DNA of 64,000 nt from positions 308,105 to 372,104 of the forward strand of contig SJOL01007187.1 in NCBI GenBank assembly GCA_004794785.1. Reading direction: 5' to 3'. Origin of the DNA: Opisthorchis felineus. Its lineage: Eukaryota; Platyhelminthes; Trematoda; Opisthorchiida; Opisthorchiidae. Below are positions 28,301 through 36,639 of the stretch, piece after piece (within the stretch, counting starts at the first letter, position 1; each line of letters begins with the position of its first letter). A program made the position numbers and the translations under genes. A model generated the notes under the pieces. It was not told the origin of the DNA, did no database searches, and saw only the letters and a list, made by a program, of their open reading frames with translations.

Positions 28301-31300
28301 TTCCGGGGTTTCCATCCAGGGAGGCATCAGTCGTCAATCCGACCAAGTTTGCTGGTCGGTGCTCTCGTAATTCGTTGTCAGGTCATAGACTGTCCACCTT
28401 TTGGTCGCTTCCACTCAGAACAGGGCTGGAAAAAAGGAGCTCTGTGAAGCAGACGGTCCTCTGGCATGCGATCTATATCCCAGCGCAACCTATGAAACGT
28501 GAGTAACGCATCCATCGCTGGAGAGTTCGTTCTTCCTAAAACCACGTGTCGTGCCTTGGCATTGCTAACCCGATGTTCCCACCAAACCCGACCTATGCTT
28601 CGCAGATACCGATTGTCAAACACTGACAGCCTCCACACATCCCTTGTGGGTGATGTCCACGTTTCTGATTCGCAAAGCAGTATGGATCGCAACGTCTCAA
28701 TATACACTCTGCAGACAAACTGATATCACGTCGGTGCCATAGGTGTCAGAAGTTGGAAAAAGCTGCCCTGAAATTCCCGGTTCAAGCAGTAATCTCGTCT
28801 CCACCCAGTCCATCGGAACCTATGCAGCTAGACAAATTCATCTGCCAGTATGAGTTTTGGGTTCTGATCCCATCGAGTCCTGCAGAAGCACTTTTCACGT
28901 GTGAAGCACATACCTAACCGTACGGCAGAATGATTTGGGTTATTTAAAATGGCTTGCAGCTTTGAAGGAACTGAACCGAAGAGGGTAATCTCATCCGGAT
29001 ACTCAATGTCTGTGGGTGAACGTCTTGGGAGCATTTCGATCCCCGAAGTTTCGGCGGCAGGGTGGGGAGTTTCAAGCAGCACGTCAATAACAAAATGAAG
29101 AAGGGTGATGGGAGAGGCCAGCCATGTCTTATACCACTCTGACACAAGTCTGCTGTATATCCGTAAGCGCATAGTTTCCTAGAAATTTAGAGGGACATCA
29201 GCGACCGCCAGGCACCGCCAAAGTTTCTGACGATCGACAGAGTCAAAAAAAGCTTCCGGATCAAGAAAAACGATTGACGTGGGATTTTTGAAGGAGTGGG
29301 GCTGTTCAAGAATCTGCCCCAAGGTAAATATATGGTAAATATATGATCCTCTTGTGTCCTTTATGAAGTTACGGCTGAGGCGCTCCACCCAACTGGCATT
29401 CTGTTTTCGTTCCAAGCCTCCCGTAGTGTGGTCGTCAGACTGCTCATCAGGGCTTCATCACCTTCTTTAGAAAAAAGTGCGGCTTGAAGACCATCCGTGA
29501 TGGGTGCCTTGTAGCGGTGGAGAAATTATATTTCAGGCCGTATTTCTCTTGCCGACGGCGGGTTGATTGGATTCTTTTAGAGGTCGTGCTGAGGGAGTTC
29601 AACTGAATTGACCTTTAATGCGCTTAACCCCCCGCCCAGGACGAAGTTGCTGGGGGTGAGTTACCGTTTCACCTTTTTTCGCAAATTGTTTCACCGAGAG
29701 TGTGTCCTGTAATGTATTCGGTGGCTATTATTGCATTCTTGGCGTTCAGTTCAGTTTTCAAAAGAACGCCGTTACTATCATTCCTTGATGTATTCCTGGA
29801 TGGTATATGCACAAAAAATACTTTTCAATCTCGATGATCAGGCCGTTTCTGTCTTGCAGGCATTCCTTATGGAAGACAGCCTATCTTCCGAAATGCAAAA
29901 AACTTCAGGACCAAATCATTCTGTCATCTTCTTGGGAGCATACTCTTCAAGTTCATTCTTAAAATGCGTCACGACCGAAGTTAACCAACGTCATTCGTAA
30001 TGGGGCGTAAATTTTGCCGTCGTTCCGGTTTTAAGTAAGCTAGCACTTCTGAAAAGCACCAGTTTTACTGATAATGTTAGCTGCCCGTTTCTTACCAGTG
30101 CTGTAAGCACAACGTACGGATGTTGAAGCGTTGCATACACCAAACAGGTCTCCCTACTCGAAGGGTATCACCAAAAAGGCAAAAAACTGATGAGCCTGTT
30201 GGTGTGGAACACAAAGCGATCTAGCGGCAATGTGATGTTCTGTAGAGGAGTACACCTACAGGTCGTTACTTACTCGTCGTATGGTATCGGAGACAGACGG
30301 CAAAGGGAGTCGTGGAAGCGCCCCTTGAAAACTGTACAGACGTGGATGTTTACCTTTGCACAGCTTCACCAGCACCTGAAAAAAATGACAGAACATGTAT
30401 GGAGTGAAAACACCTTCCCTCCATCAGGATAGCATCAAAAATAGGTAATAACGGGAATCATATTTTGGGGCGTTGTGTGCTTATTTAATCCACCAAATTC
30501 AAAGACTGTGAGGATAATTCGAATGCCTAGTTCAACCAACATTACAAGCCTAGACTGGATACACCCTGAATACTGACGTCGGGTAATCTTATAACAAGCA
30601 TACATAGACTCAACTTGCAGGCAGCTTACTCACATTCCATACGGTATTCTCCGGCCAATCACGTGATATACAAAGCATATGATCGCAACTAAGTAGCCAG
30701 TTAATTACCTGAAGCGATTCACCGCGGTACAGCATGTCTAAACCGATGTTTGCATGATGCATGTCAAGTGCTTTGAGTGCACCGGCACACCCTACAGGTG
30801 TCCGGGTTGAACGATCCTAATGTTCGAATGAACGCCAAACCGAGGAGCAATCGTTTCAGCTAAGCATGTGTCACCATCAGTTTATAGTAGTATTCAATAA
30901 CTAGTAGAATTTCATTCATTGAGTTGCCTAGGTGAATTGTAAATCCACCACAAAACACCCGAATTGGGTTTAACGTATCCCGCGAACGACTACGGTGGTT
31001 TCAGTTTCAGTTTCAGTTCTACCTTTTGAAACATAGCATTCAAACATGTCTGGAATCGGAAAGGACAGCTTCAATTTTGGTCACTATCGTGTATGAAGAG
31101 ATTCCAAACATGGAACTTACTGCCCAAATTTTAGTTTTCCATGACTGACCAGAATGAACCTCATAAATCCATTGCGTATAACTATAGAGGAACAACAAAG
31201 TGTATCTCTTGATGAGAGCCCCGGATATCCACAGAAACAGCGAATAGAATAGTGAAGCAACCATGTGACATCTAACCATGTCCGAAATAAGATGCCTAGG

Positions 31301-31467
31301 GAGGAAAGCAGATGAAAAAGATGGCGTCAAGCTTACCTTTTCAAGTAATTCTCCAAACATGGGACTACCCCAAAGCTCACATCCCATCCAAGCATTGAGC
31401 ATATAAAGACTAATATGGCAGTGCTTGGCCAGCTTCCGGGTTTGGCAGGATACAGGCCATTGTAAAA
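3393..31467 (-). CDS. CPT1: CPT1-like carnitine O-palmitoyltransferase gene, partial, multi-exon
   Basis: CPT1 transfers long-chain acyl groups from CoA to carnitine at the mitochondrial outer membrane. Eight exons on the minus strand, read in order 31337-31467, 31121-31295, 22536-22673, 17439-17549, 14380-14670, 7325-7471, 4416-4574 and 3393-3418, give a nearly collinear match to what I know of the family: the membrane region, then [15 protein letters not shown], then [14 protein letters not shown], then [13 protein letters not shown], then NAEHSW. Every junction but one uses GT-AG; the donor of exon 14380-14670 is weak and has an alternative nine bases away. Phases agree at all joins where both partners were found. 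The two-membrane-segment region and the WERxFxTxRIPG-like stretch favour CPT1 over CPT2, carnitine acetyltransferase or choline acetyltransferase. Missing: the first exons, one exon of about 35 codons between 31121 and 22673, and everything after the catalytic histidine. Introns reach about 8 kb and contain SINEs and LINEs. Confidence 0.9.
3806..3992 (-). repeat. tRNA-derived SINE, degenerate, minus orientation
   Basis: On the plus strand this starts with a short ATA run (the element's tail). It follows with the family's body words in reverse complement: ggtgcctggccacca, a cagtcgagatg block, and cggtcagaaagttcgc near the tRNA-like head. It is well diverged from the younger copies at 24.4 and 25.3 kb. 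It lies in the CPT1 intron between exons 4416-4574 and 3393-3418. Confidence 0.75.
4055..4160 (+). repeat. tRNA-derived SINE, head fragment, plus orientation
   Basis: The plus strand reads agatagctcaacgattgaa, then ccactgactgaaacgttcg, then tagttcaagcc. This is a degraded form of the family's A-box and B-box region. The body after tcttggctta is not recognisable. It sits about 60 bases beyond, and in opposite orientation to, the SINE at 3806-3992, head to head. Confidence 0.55.
4416..4574 (-). CDS. CPT1: CPT1 exon: WFDKSFT segment
   Basis: This exon has 53 codons in phase 0. It begins [11 protein letters not shown], passes [12 protein letters not shown] and [12 protein letters not shown], and ends ARNCV. 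CPT1s have A-A-F-F-V-x-L, then Y-A-x-x-L-L-H-G, then W-F-D-K-S-x-T just before the catalytic histidine. The acceptor is ttctttttaag and the donor is gtaag at 4411-4415. Confidence 0.95.
4575..7324 (-). other. CPT1 intron, no recognisable content
   Basis: This 2.75-kb intron lies between the [13 protein letters not shown] and WFDKSFT exons. A T-T-P-D-A coding stretch near 4660 recalls a later CPT1 motif, but it is out of gene order and I treat it as chance. No SINE core or microsatellite was seen. Confidence 0.5.
7325..7471 (-). CDS. CPT1: CPT1 exon: [13 protein letters not shown] segment
   Basis: This exon has 49 codons in phase 0, [14 protein letters not shown], then [14 protein letters not shown], then [12 protein letters not shown]. 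It corresponds to the CPT1 stretch P-x-x-G-E-x-x-L-A-A-L-T-A-x-x-R-x-x-W-A ending in S-L-x-A-(V/I)-E. Two acceptors lie 10 bases apart (AG at 7472-7473 or 7482-7483); the inner one gives phase 0 and joins the upstream exon. The donor is GAG|gtttgt at 7319-7324. The next exon starts with AAFFV, as the family requires after this motif. Confidence 0.93.
8805..8976 (+). repeat. tRNA-derived SINE, plus orientation
   Basis: The copy begins gctcgagatagctc, has gttcgtaattcgaaccc (B-box region) and cttgggcaacctggcagtat, then caccgaaagggtgttacagc. It ends in a short T/A-rich tail (gatgattactactactta). About 20 bases between the A and B boxes are deleted compared with other copies. It lies in a CPT1 intron, opposite to the gene's direction. 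Confidence 0.85.
10303..10351. repeat. (AT)n microsatellite, about 24 units
   Basis: An uninterrupted TA/AT dinucleotide run of about 49 bases in the CPT1 intron, 150 bases before a SINE. It is likely length-variable between individuals. I see no sign of function. Confidence 0.98.
10502..10699 (+). repeat. tRNA-derived SINE, nearly full length, plus orientation
   Basis: The head is gcgcgagatagctcagtg (A box) and the B box is gtggttcgaaccc. The body has tgtctaggcttgggtaacct and aggcaccgaaagggtgtt, and the tail is A/T-rich. The order and spacing match the other copies in the window, so this is a good reference copy. It lies within the 6.9-kb CPT1 intron. Confidence 0.9.
14380..14670 (-). CDS. 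CPT1: CPT1 exon: largest exon found, catalytic domain
   Basis: This exon has 97 codons in phase 0, from [14 protein letters not shown] through [18 protein letters not shown] to [14 protein letters not shown] and [12 protein letters not shown]1 proteins show A-A-R-A-x-N, then S-T-I-P-L-C-x-x-Q-x-E-R-x-F-x-T-x-R-I-P-G, then H-I-V-V-x-H-R-G-R-Y-F. The acceptor is caacgatctcag (AG at 14671-14672). The donor is weak: CAA|gttgcc (exon ends at 14380) is my choice because it keeps the spacing to the next exon, but CAA|gttgga (ends at 14389) is also possible. Confidence 0.95.
14671..17438 (-). other. CPT1 intron, nothing recognised
   Basis: This 2.8-kb intron lies between the exons at 17439-17549 and 14380-14670. 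I see no repeats or other coding signals that I can support. Confidence 0.5.
17439..17549 (-). CDS. CPT1: CPT1 exon: [15 protein letters not shown] segment
   Basis: This exon has 37 codons in phase 0. It begins [17 protein letters not shown], passes [10 protein letters not shown] and ends PTNLQ. CPT1s have D-W-W-E-E-x-x-Y-L-R-G-R-x-P-L followed by N-S-N-Y-Y and P-T, so the match is close, with H in place of R in YLHGR. The acceptor is gcgttcag (AG at 17550-17551) and the donor is a consensus gtaagt at 17433-17438. It lies in a frame other than that of the longer open frame here, so an automatic ORF caller would miss it. Confidence 0.95.
17550..22535 (-). other. CPT1 intron with one old SINE fragment
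   Basis: This 5-kb intron lies between the exons at 22536-22673 and 17439-17549. Other than the SINE-like stretch at 18005-18097, I see only unassignable short open frames on both strands. Confidence 0.5.
18005..18097 (+). repeat. Old tRNA-derived SINE fragment
   Basis: It contains agctcgagaaatcccaaaat, then ccatgtttcaaactca, then cttgactgttcttggg. These align in order with the family's head, B box and the start of the body. It is strongly diverged and truncated, so it is probably an old insertion. Confidence 0.5.
22536..22673 (-). CDS. CPT1: CPT1 exon: start of catalytic domain
   Basis: This exon has exactly 46 codons in phase 0 at both ends. It reads [17 protein letters not shown], then KLAQDF, then [16 protein letters not shown]1 and related acyltransferases share the pattern Y-L-x-S-V-x-P-L and L-A-x-D-F, followed by L-x-L-K-x-x-W-A-x-N-Y. 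The acceptor is tccttatgcag and the donor is gtgag at 22531-22535. The next exon starts V-T-D-W-W, which completes the family's N-Y-V-S/T-D-W-W motif across the intron. Confidence 0.95.
23519..23714 (+). repeat. tRNA-derived SINE, full length, plus orientation
   Basis: The head is gctcgagatagctcagtgg, a clear A box, and the B box is gtggttcgaacc. The body contains ctgctcctgtctaggctt and gctaggcaccgaaaaggt. The tail is a T-rich run (tgtttatttgttt). This is one of the best-preserved copies and shows an internal RNA polymerase III-type promoter layout. Confidence 0.92.
24427..24607 (-). repeat. tRNA-derived SINE, full length, minus orientation
   Basis: Read on the plus strand it is tail first: aaaaaatcgttcagctgcaa, then ttccggtgcctagatgcca, then gggttcgaaccacggacc (B box). 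It ends ccactgagccatatcgagc, the reverse complement of the family head. Confidence 0.92.
25304..25486 (-). repeat. tRNA-derived SINE with an 11-base target duplication
   Basis: The body matches the other copies (cggtgcctagctgccatg, ttgcccaagcctgg, gggttcgaaccacg). The sequence tctcttggaat occurs directly before the tail (25293-25303) and directly after the head (25482-25492, overlapping the element's last bases). An 11-base duplication is what LINE-driven target-primed reverse transcription leaves, so this is probably a fairly recent insertion. Confidence 0.92.
26559..26738 (-). CDS. Possible small secreted-peptide frame (59 codons)
   Basis: The frame starts at an ATG at 26738 and reads MVASNYTN, then a hydrophobic core [14 protein letters not shown], then EPTLA before DVIRIGN. 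That is the layout of a signal peptide with a plausible cleavage after T-L-A. The rest is short and basic, ending [13 protein letters not shown] and then a stop; a donor-like gtgaca lies at the stop. A TATA-like tatatat lies about 70 bases upstream of the ATG. It is inside the CPT1 intron on the same strand. I recognise no family and it may be a chance frame. Confidence 0.2.
   Translation of the reverse strand: MVASNYTNFLFLMLCFAVICLCEPTLADVIRIGNELQPRDVSPRTACNKFTFFRPIRPR
27000..27850. other. Unrecognised open frames on both strands
   Basis: On the minus strand, open frames near 27021-27240 ([18 protein letters not shown]) and at 27665-27850 ([19 protein letters not shown]) look coding-like. 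Between them, on the plus strand, a frame of about 90 codons without stops runs from 27398 to 27673 ([16 protein letters not shown]). I recognise none of them. They may be decayed transposon pieces or exons of a gene I cannot name. Confidence 0.25.
28240..29650 (-). mobile_element. RTE-like LINE fragment (reverse transcriptase to 3' end), broken
   Basis: The minus strand carries, in order, the pre-palm region ([27 protein letters not shown]), [12 protein letters not shown] and [15 protein letters not shown] (palm motif A), a fragment of the palm motif B region, a motif-C-like [10 protein letters not shown] in place of Y-A-D-D, and the C-terminal region ([28 protein letters not shown]). This order matches RTE-clade elements of flatworms. 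Frameshifts and stops make it non-functional, and the endonuclease end is missing, as expected for 5' truncation. It lies in a CPT1 intron, same strand as the gene. Confidence 0.85.
29651..31120 (-). other. CPT1 intron, start; one coding-like repeat stretch
   Basis: Most of this holds nothing I recognise. On the minus strand at about 30590-30880 there is a frame bounded by a TAG and good splice-like signals (gaacattag before, CTTCAG|gtaatt after) reading [14 protein letters not shown] and [18 protein letters not shown]. It does not fit CPT1. Its look recalls frequently repeated translations in fluke genomes, so I suspect a dispersed repeat, but this is only an impression. Confidence 0.3.
31121..31295 (-). 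CDS. CPT1: CPT1 exon: second membrane segment
   Basis: After one base that completes the previous codon, this exon gives 58 codons. They include a hydrophobic helix ([18 protein letters not shown]) and then a basic cytosolic stretch ending SWKTKIWA. In CPT1 the second transmembrane helix is followed by a conserved K-I-W before the linker to the catalytic domain. The acceptor is good (tttcctccctag) and the donor is gtaagt at 31115-31120. The 41-base intron to the upstream exon is very short, which fits the small 5' introns known in some flatworm genes. Confidence 0.85.
31337..31467 (-). CDS. CPT1: CPT1 exon: first membrane segment and loop
   Basis: This exon encodes about 43 residues beginning [13 protein letters not shown] and running through a hydrophobic stretch (ILVFICSML) to ENYLK. 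CPT1 proteins have the same order: an N-G-x-Y/F-P-A-x-P-x-S-W stretch directly before the first transmembrane helix. The donor is strong (AAAAG followed by gtaagc at 31331-31336). The acceptor chosen (AG at 31468-31469) has a poor pyrimidine tract, so the 5' edge is the least certain part. The exon ends in phase 2, which the next exon completes with one G. The stretch from the D of DVSFG to the next exon's LWI has the same spacing as in vertebrate CPT1. Confidence 0.8.
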
Positions 31468-33338
31468 CTTATTCTACCGGTGTAAAATTACTACAGAAAG
31501 CATCCTGATACCTTAAAACGTTGAAACTTTTGTTCATATTGCCGATAGATGGATTTGCTGGCAGTCAATGCAAGATTACTGAAGTCCCGGTCGGGTTTCA
31601 AAAATTTCGCAAAATAGACTGCACGACGAGCTTCTGCCATCGTTTAGGAGTGGCAAGAAAATATCAGACGAAATATGTTGCACGTGAATGAGGGCTCGAA
31701 GAAAGGCGGCAGGTTTCCTATAAAAGAAGGAATACATCAGGTAAACAGACTGCTGGAGCTTCAAAACTTTCACCATCAAGATACGAGACTCAAACCAAGG
31801 GAACAGCCGCTGAAATAGAGTCAGTCTGAACTGTCTCAAAGGTAATTGGCTGCCCCAGATTTTATCATGAATCTAAGAACACCGCGCATTCCTCTCTGTT
31901 AGATTTTGAACTCCATGATGAAGAGACTTATCTAATTTTCTCGTTCGACTAGAAACCAAAACAGCTGGGAATTTGTCGCGGAAGTGTAGAAGCATTCCTA
32001 CAACCAGGAGGGGAAAATACCCCCAGTAGGGTGCAAGAAAGATGGATGGTTAAGGACTCATTGCCAAAAAGTTCCATATCCTTGGGAAATGCTATCAAGA
32101 CTAAGGTGCCTATACTTTTGAGAAATAAACACATATGAGCGTCATATCACAGTAAGGCATCGTCAGCCGGGTTGACTCGCCAACCTTTGCGAACCCACAG
32201 CCAAGAGTAGTAGCCAATAGCAGTTTTAGTGTTGTAATGGTCTCACGGGCTAAGTGGCTGGAACTTCGTTCCTCGAACTGTAAAATTACCAGTAAGGCCA
32301 AACAGGAGAAGCTAGAGGGAATGGGGGGTCCCCGTACTACAAGTAAACGCAATACAATGCGGTATAGGGAGGAAAGTCGCACTATCCTATGCAAAAGAAA
32401 CGTAAAGGAAGCAAGGCGTTTCCTCCAGGTGACCAGGATTTCCACATTTATGGAAGCGGCGATGCTGCTTTCCTCCCAACGAATGGCGGGTCGAAGTATC
32501 GGTCCTAAAAACTGAAAATTCCAATTGCCCTATAGTTGACTGCGACCGTCCACACATTTATCATTAAGTTCAGAATGCTCCTAAAACTTGCAAGCCTTGT
32601 TCTGCTTAAAACTCACCTGCTGCGCGCAGGAGCACTACCAGTCAAACAACTACGCCCTACTCACTGAGCTCCCTGACTAGGCAAGTCCCCACCACAGTCA
32701 AACAGACCGGACTACTGAGTTACTGACTCGCGGCGAGACTTCACAAGAAAACCCTAGACCCTGTTGCCTAGCGAGTCAGATTGATAAGGTAGAGGCTACC
32801 AATAGGGCCCCGCAACAAAACCCTACCTTTTCCGGCTGCCTTGTGGGCCAGACATCTAACAGAAGTCTCAAGGTGAGGTGGTTCAACCAAACTCCCTTCG
32901 GATAAAGTAACCCGAAAATGTAATAGCAGCGGCTGGTCAGTTCCGACCCCAATTATTACCTCTGTATTCAGAATCCTGTTCGTTTGTAGCCATTTAAATT
33001 CATTTTCCACTTTCCCAGGAAAATTAAATCTATCCATGCACCACTAACACCAGGGCTAATAGGCCTCCCTCACTGATAGCGCTTCTTCCTTAAAAACTAA
33101 CGTGCATTGTTTCCGAAACACGCATACAGAGGTCAATGAGTCAGATTACCTGTGGGAGTGGAGAGACAAAACGGCGAGCGTTTCTCTAACCACTGAGACC
33201 GGATGGAAAAGTAATTTCGGGAAGTTGCATGTAATGGTTAACAAGTGACGCTCGGCGTCTCGTGTATGATCACGAATAGCAAAAACGCACTTGCAAAGAC
33301 TTCCCAGGTGGCTAGCTATCTAGTATTTAGGTGCAGTG
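31468..33338. other. Upstream of the first CPT1 exon found; nothing firm
   Basis: The CPT1 N-terminal exons should lie here or further right on the minus strand, but I could not find the S-W-K-K coding stretch that precedes N-G-x-Y-P. At about 32400-32500 the minus strand contains HKCGNPGHLEETPC, which resembles half of a CCHC zinc knuckle from an LTR-element Gag with its first cysteine lost. No other feature is supported. Confidence 0.35.
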
Positions 33339-36300
33339 TCATCATCATCATTATCAGCTGTAAGAACCACGTACTTGTCGCACAGTGGGTATAGCTGCCA
33401 CAGTTTCGTCCACTGATTATTTGGGGAGGTGGGACATATAGCTCCACATTGGAAGCGGGAGCTGACATAACTGATGTGTAAATACAGGGCTGTCAGTGGA
33501 CTTTTAATTAAGGAGATCGAGAAGGAAGCTATGCATTGAAGGCAATGGCGTGGGTGCATGAGCGCCATTGAGGGCGCGACTGGGCCATGTCTGACAATGT
33601 CTCCAACCATTTACGTGGTCCGTCTCGAGGTCCCCATCCAGTGAGACGGCAATCACCAGCTCAACTGAGTTTGCTGGTAATGGCTTCCACACTTCGCTAA
33701 CAAGTCACTGTTTGACCTCCCCTGGCTCGTTTCCATCCTTCGAGTGAGTCTTCAAAAAGAACCCTTCAAGGAAGTCAGTCGACTGCAATAGGGAACACAT
33801 GGCCAAGCCAGCGCAACCTAAGCAGTGCAATCAGTTCATCTATTGTGGGTGAGTTATTTCTTCCGAATACCATTAAACGGACTTCAGCATTACTGATCCG
33901 GTGTTCCCAACACACTCGAGCAATGCTCCGAAGATTTCGAACACTGAAAGTCTTTTGACGTCCACGGCGAGCAGCGGCCAGGTTTCTGACCCGTATAACA
34001 ATATGGATCGCACCGCAGTATTGTAAACTCGACCCTTGACGGATAAGCTGATGTCACGCCTACGACACAGGTGACGTTGCTCTGGCCTTCTCACTCCGGA
34101 TGGAAATATCATCTTTCGCGAGACCACCGGGACTGACAAACTTGTCTACTATTTCAAGCGGCTCATCCGCAAGCATGAGTCTAGGGTTCGAGCCTATCCA
34201 GTCTTGCAGTAGCTCTTTACACTTTGCAGGTGTGAAGTGCATGCCAAACTTATTTATTATTGTCTGCGTTACCCCGGCATCAGATCCAAGAAAATCTTTC
34301 ATCTGTGTACTCGACATCTGTGAGCACTTTGACCCCACAGGCGATAGAAGCTAATAGTGAGTCTTCCATAATCGTATCAATGACGAAGCTGAAGAGGAAA
34401 GGTGAAAGAGGACAGCCTTGTCTGACACCACTTGATGTGGTGAACTCAGGCGAGAGCTTGCCGTAGACCTTCACACGTCCGCGGGAGTTGGCGTACAGCA
34501 CCTTAAGGAGGATCAAGAATTTGTGGAGGACACTCCATAAACACTGCCATAGTCCTGACGGTCCATAGAGTAAAATCAGTAATGACCAACGTTGCTGGTT
34601 GCTGGAAGCAGTGTCGTTGATCCAGAATCTATCGGAGGGTGAAAATGTGATCGGCGCATCCTCTTGCAGGACGGAACCTAGTTTGATTTTCACGGATCCG
34701 CCTCGCGCCGTGTTCGGTCAACCTTTGAAGCATAAGAGCAGAGAGCATCTTCGATGCCACAACTACCAGAATAATGATGCAATGGTTTCCACATGGTGTT
34801 CTAATGTTTTTTTGAAGGTAGAGATGATCGCTAATGTATCCCTTTCTGCGGGCACTTTTCATCCAATATGGTACCAATTACTTTTACCGGGTGTTCAACA
34901 AAATGAGAATAATATAATAATCGTTCACCTGTAACAGCATTTCGGTGCCTAGCTGCCATGTCACCCAAAGGAAGCACGAGGGCCGGGATACGTTCAAGTT
35001 GTTCAAGCCTAGACAGGAGAAGTCGAGATGCAAGGTCGGGTTCAAATCACGGACCTTCAGGTCAGTAAATTCTCACTCTAAACACTGGGTCATTTCGCCA
35101 GAGGATCTGCGCCTTCTTTAAATGTGGCTGCATACAATGTGATTTTCACAGAGTCCGTTCACCCTTTTTGAAGACAGGGATGAATATCGACGCGCCCCAC
35201 TCTGCATGCACTTTTGCTTTATTTGGTGCCCTCTCAAGTTTCAGTGCGGATATTTCATACTTTATTTCTGCTTCTAACGGGCGATTAAGGTTTACCTTTC
35301 ATTCGCCCGTAGGCACTATCCCCGGAGGCTGTTGCAGAAGGCCAACTAGACTGCTCTTCGAAGTGTTCGACCCATCTTTCGGGTTAACGTTTTTGCGAGT
35401 GAATTAATGAGCCGCCTTTTTCACTTACCGTTTCACTGGCCGTTGCCTTCCTAGGGCTAGTTGATATAGGGCACGACTGTTCCGGGAGCAAAAGCCTTAT
35501 CCCGAGTTTTCGACATCCACCAGAGTTCTCGATCTTTCCTGAAGCTCAGTACTATTTGGCGTTTGAGGGATTTGCGTGCACCATCGTACTCGTTGCCTGG
35601 TGATATGGATTTCTTGAAATTAATCACGACTAGCAATCTCTACGATATCCAGTGGCCATTTGATTGTATCGTAGAAGTCGGACGGACAGCACTGAACGCC
35701 GCTAGCATAGCCCCTTTCACATTTTGCCGTGTTCACTACCAGTACAGTATTGGTTGACTGTAGAGAGCTGTTGACTAGCTCAGATCGATACCGTTGAGCT
35801 ATGAGAGTTCTTCAAAGATGTGGATTGGCATACTTCTAGCTGACTTGCGAGGGACTGAAGGGAAACGAACTGCCAGGCGTGCACTCACTATGGTGTGATC
35901 GGAATCAAGTTGTATGCCCCAGAAGGAACGGTAGTCTTGAATTGTGGCCCCCACTAATGGCCAGGGGATCCGGCTGGGTCCATGGTTGATTTGCAGTTGG
36001 TGGCCGCCAGGTTACGCAATGTAAATGTTTGTGCTGAAAATTCATACTGGCCAGAAACAGTTCATGGTCAGCACACAACTGGAGGAGTCGCTCCCCGGTG
36101 TCTGTGAGACGAGCATTGACTCCGAATCTACTGCCCAAATGTGATTCCTGGGAGATCATACGACCGACCTGGGCATTAATATCGCCCGCAAGGATCAAAT
36201 GTCAGTGCCTCTTGCTTAAAGAATGGGCCTGGATAACCCTCGATAGAAGGTATCCTTCTCAGCATCAGAACTGGAGTCCGTTGGGGAATAAGCCGACACT

Positions 36301-36630
36301 ATAAACAGAAACCGCATTGACGGCGCAAAGACGACTATTCATTTGGACCCAATCTAGCAAAGCGCGTTCAGCTGAGGATGAGTGCAACTCAAACGCCATA
36401 TATTCCACGAGTCATCACTTCTGGATCACGGACACACAGAGGGAGAAATGTGAAATAGCTGAGTTAGTCTCTAACTTTTTGAAATGTATAACCACGCCTG
36501 AGTTTCGTATGCGTGTTTCGGAGACAGAGCATACATCAATTTTGAGGGAGTATAAGGCTTCAGCGAGCATTGTCTGTTTGCCTATTCGACATAAAGTATG
36601 GCCGTTAAACGCTCCTATATAGAAGGGATC
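33339..36630 (-). mobile_element. RTE-like LINE, nearly full length, broken, with nested SINE
   Basis: Starting at 36630 and reading leftwards: the endonuclease start IGAFNGHTLCRIG, then SVSETRIRNS and AGDINAQVGR (catalytic D-x-N). Next come the linker (ERWVEHFEEQSSWPSA), FRPARGCADHIFTL, TTSSGVRQGCPLSPFLF (palm motif B), FGMHFTPAKCK and LLYGSETWPL. The element ends at 33339-33356 in a TCA run, since RTE elements end in short simple repeats rather than poly-A. Motif A and motif C (Y-A-D-D) are damaged and several frameshifts occur. A SINE is inserted at 34920-35099. It belongs to the same family as the piece at 28.2-29.7 kb. Confidence 0.88.
34920..35099 (-). repeat. tRNA-derived SINE nested in the RTE-like LINE
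   Basis: Plus-strand reading: tail ataatataataatcgttcac, then tttcggtgcctagctgcca, then gggttcaaatcacggacc. It ends in a damaged head (aacactgggtcatttcgcc). It interrupts the linker between endonuclease and reverse transcriptase, so it is younger than the LINE. Confidence 0.88.
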
Positions 36631-36639
36631 TTATGGATT

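Noticed and set aside
32400..32500. CCHC zinc-knuckle-like stretch HKCGNPGHLEETPC
   Set aside because: The first cysteine is absent and the surrounding frame has no Gag features, so I did not call a gene.
33170..33215. Minus-strand ggtctcagtggttagagaaa, resembling a SINE head
   Set aside because: Only the A-box region matches; no B box or body follows.
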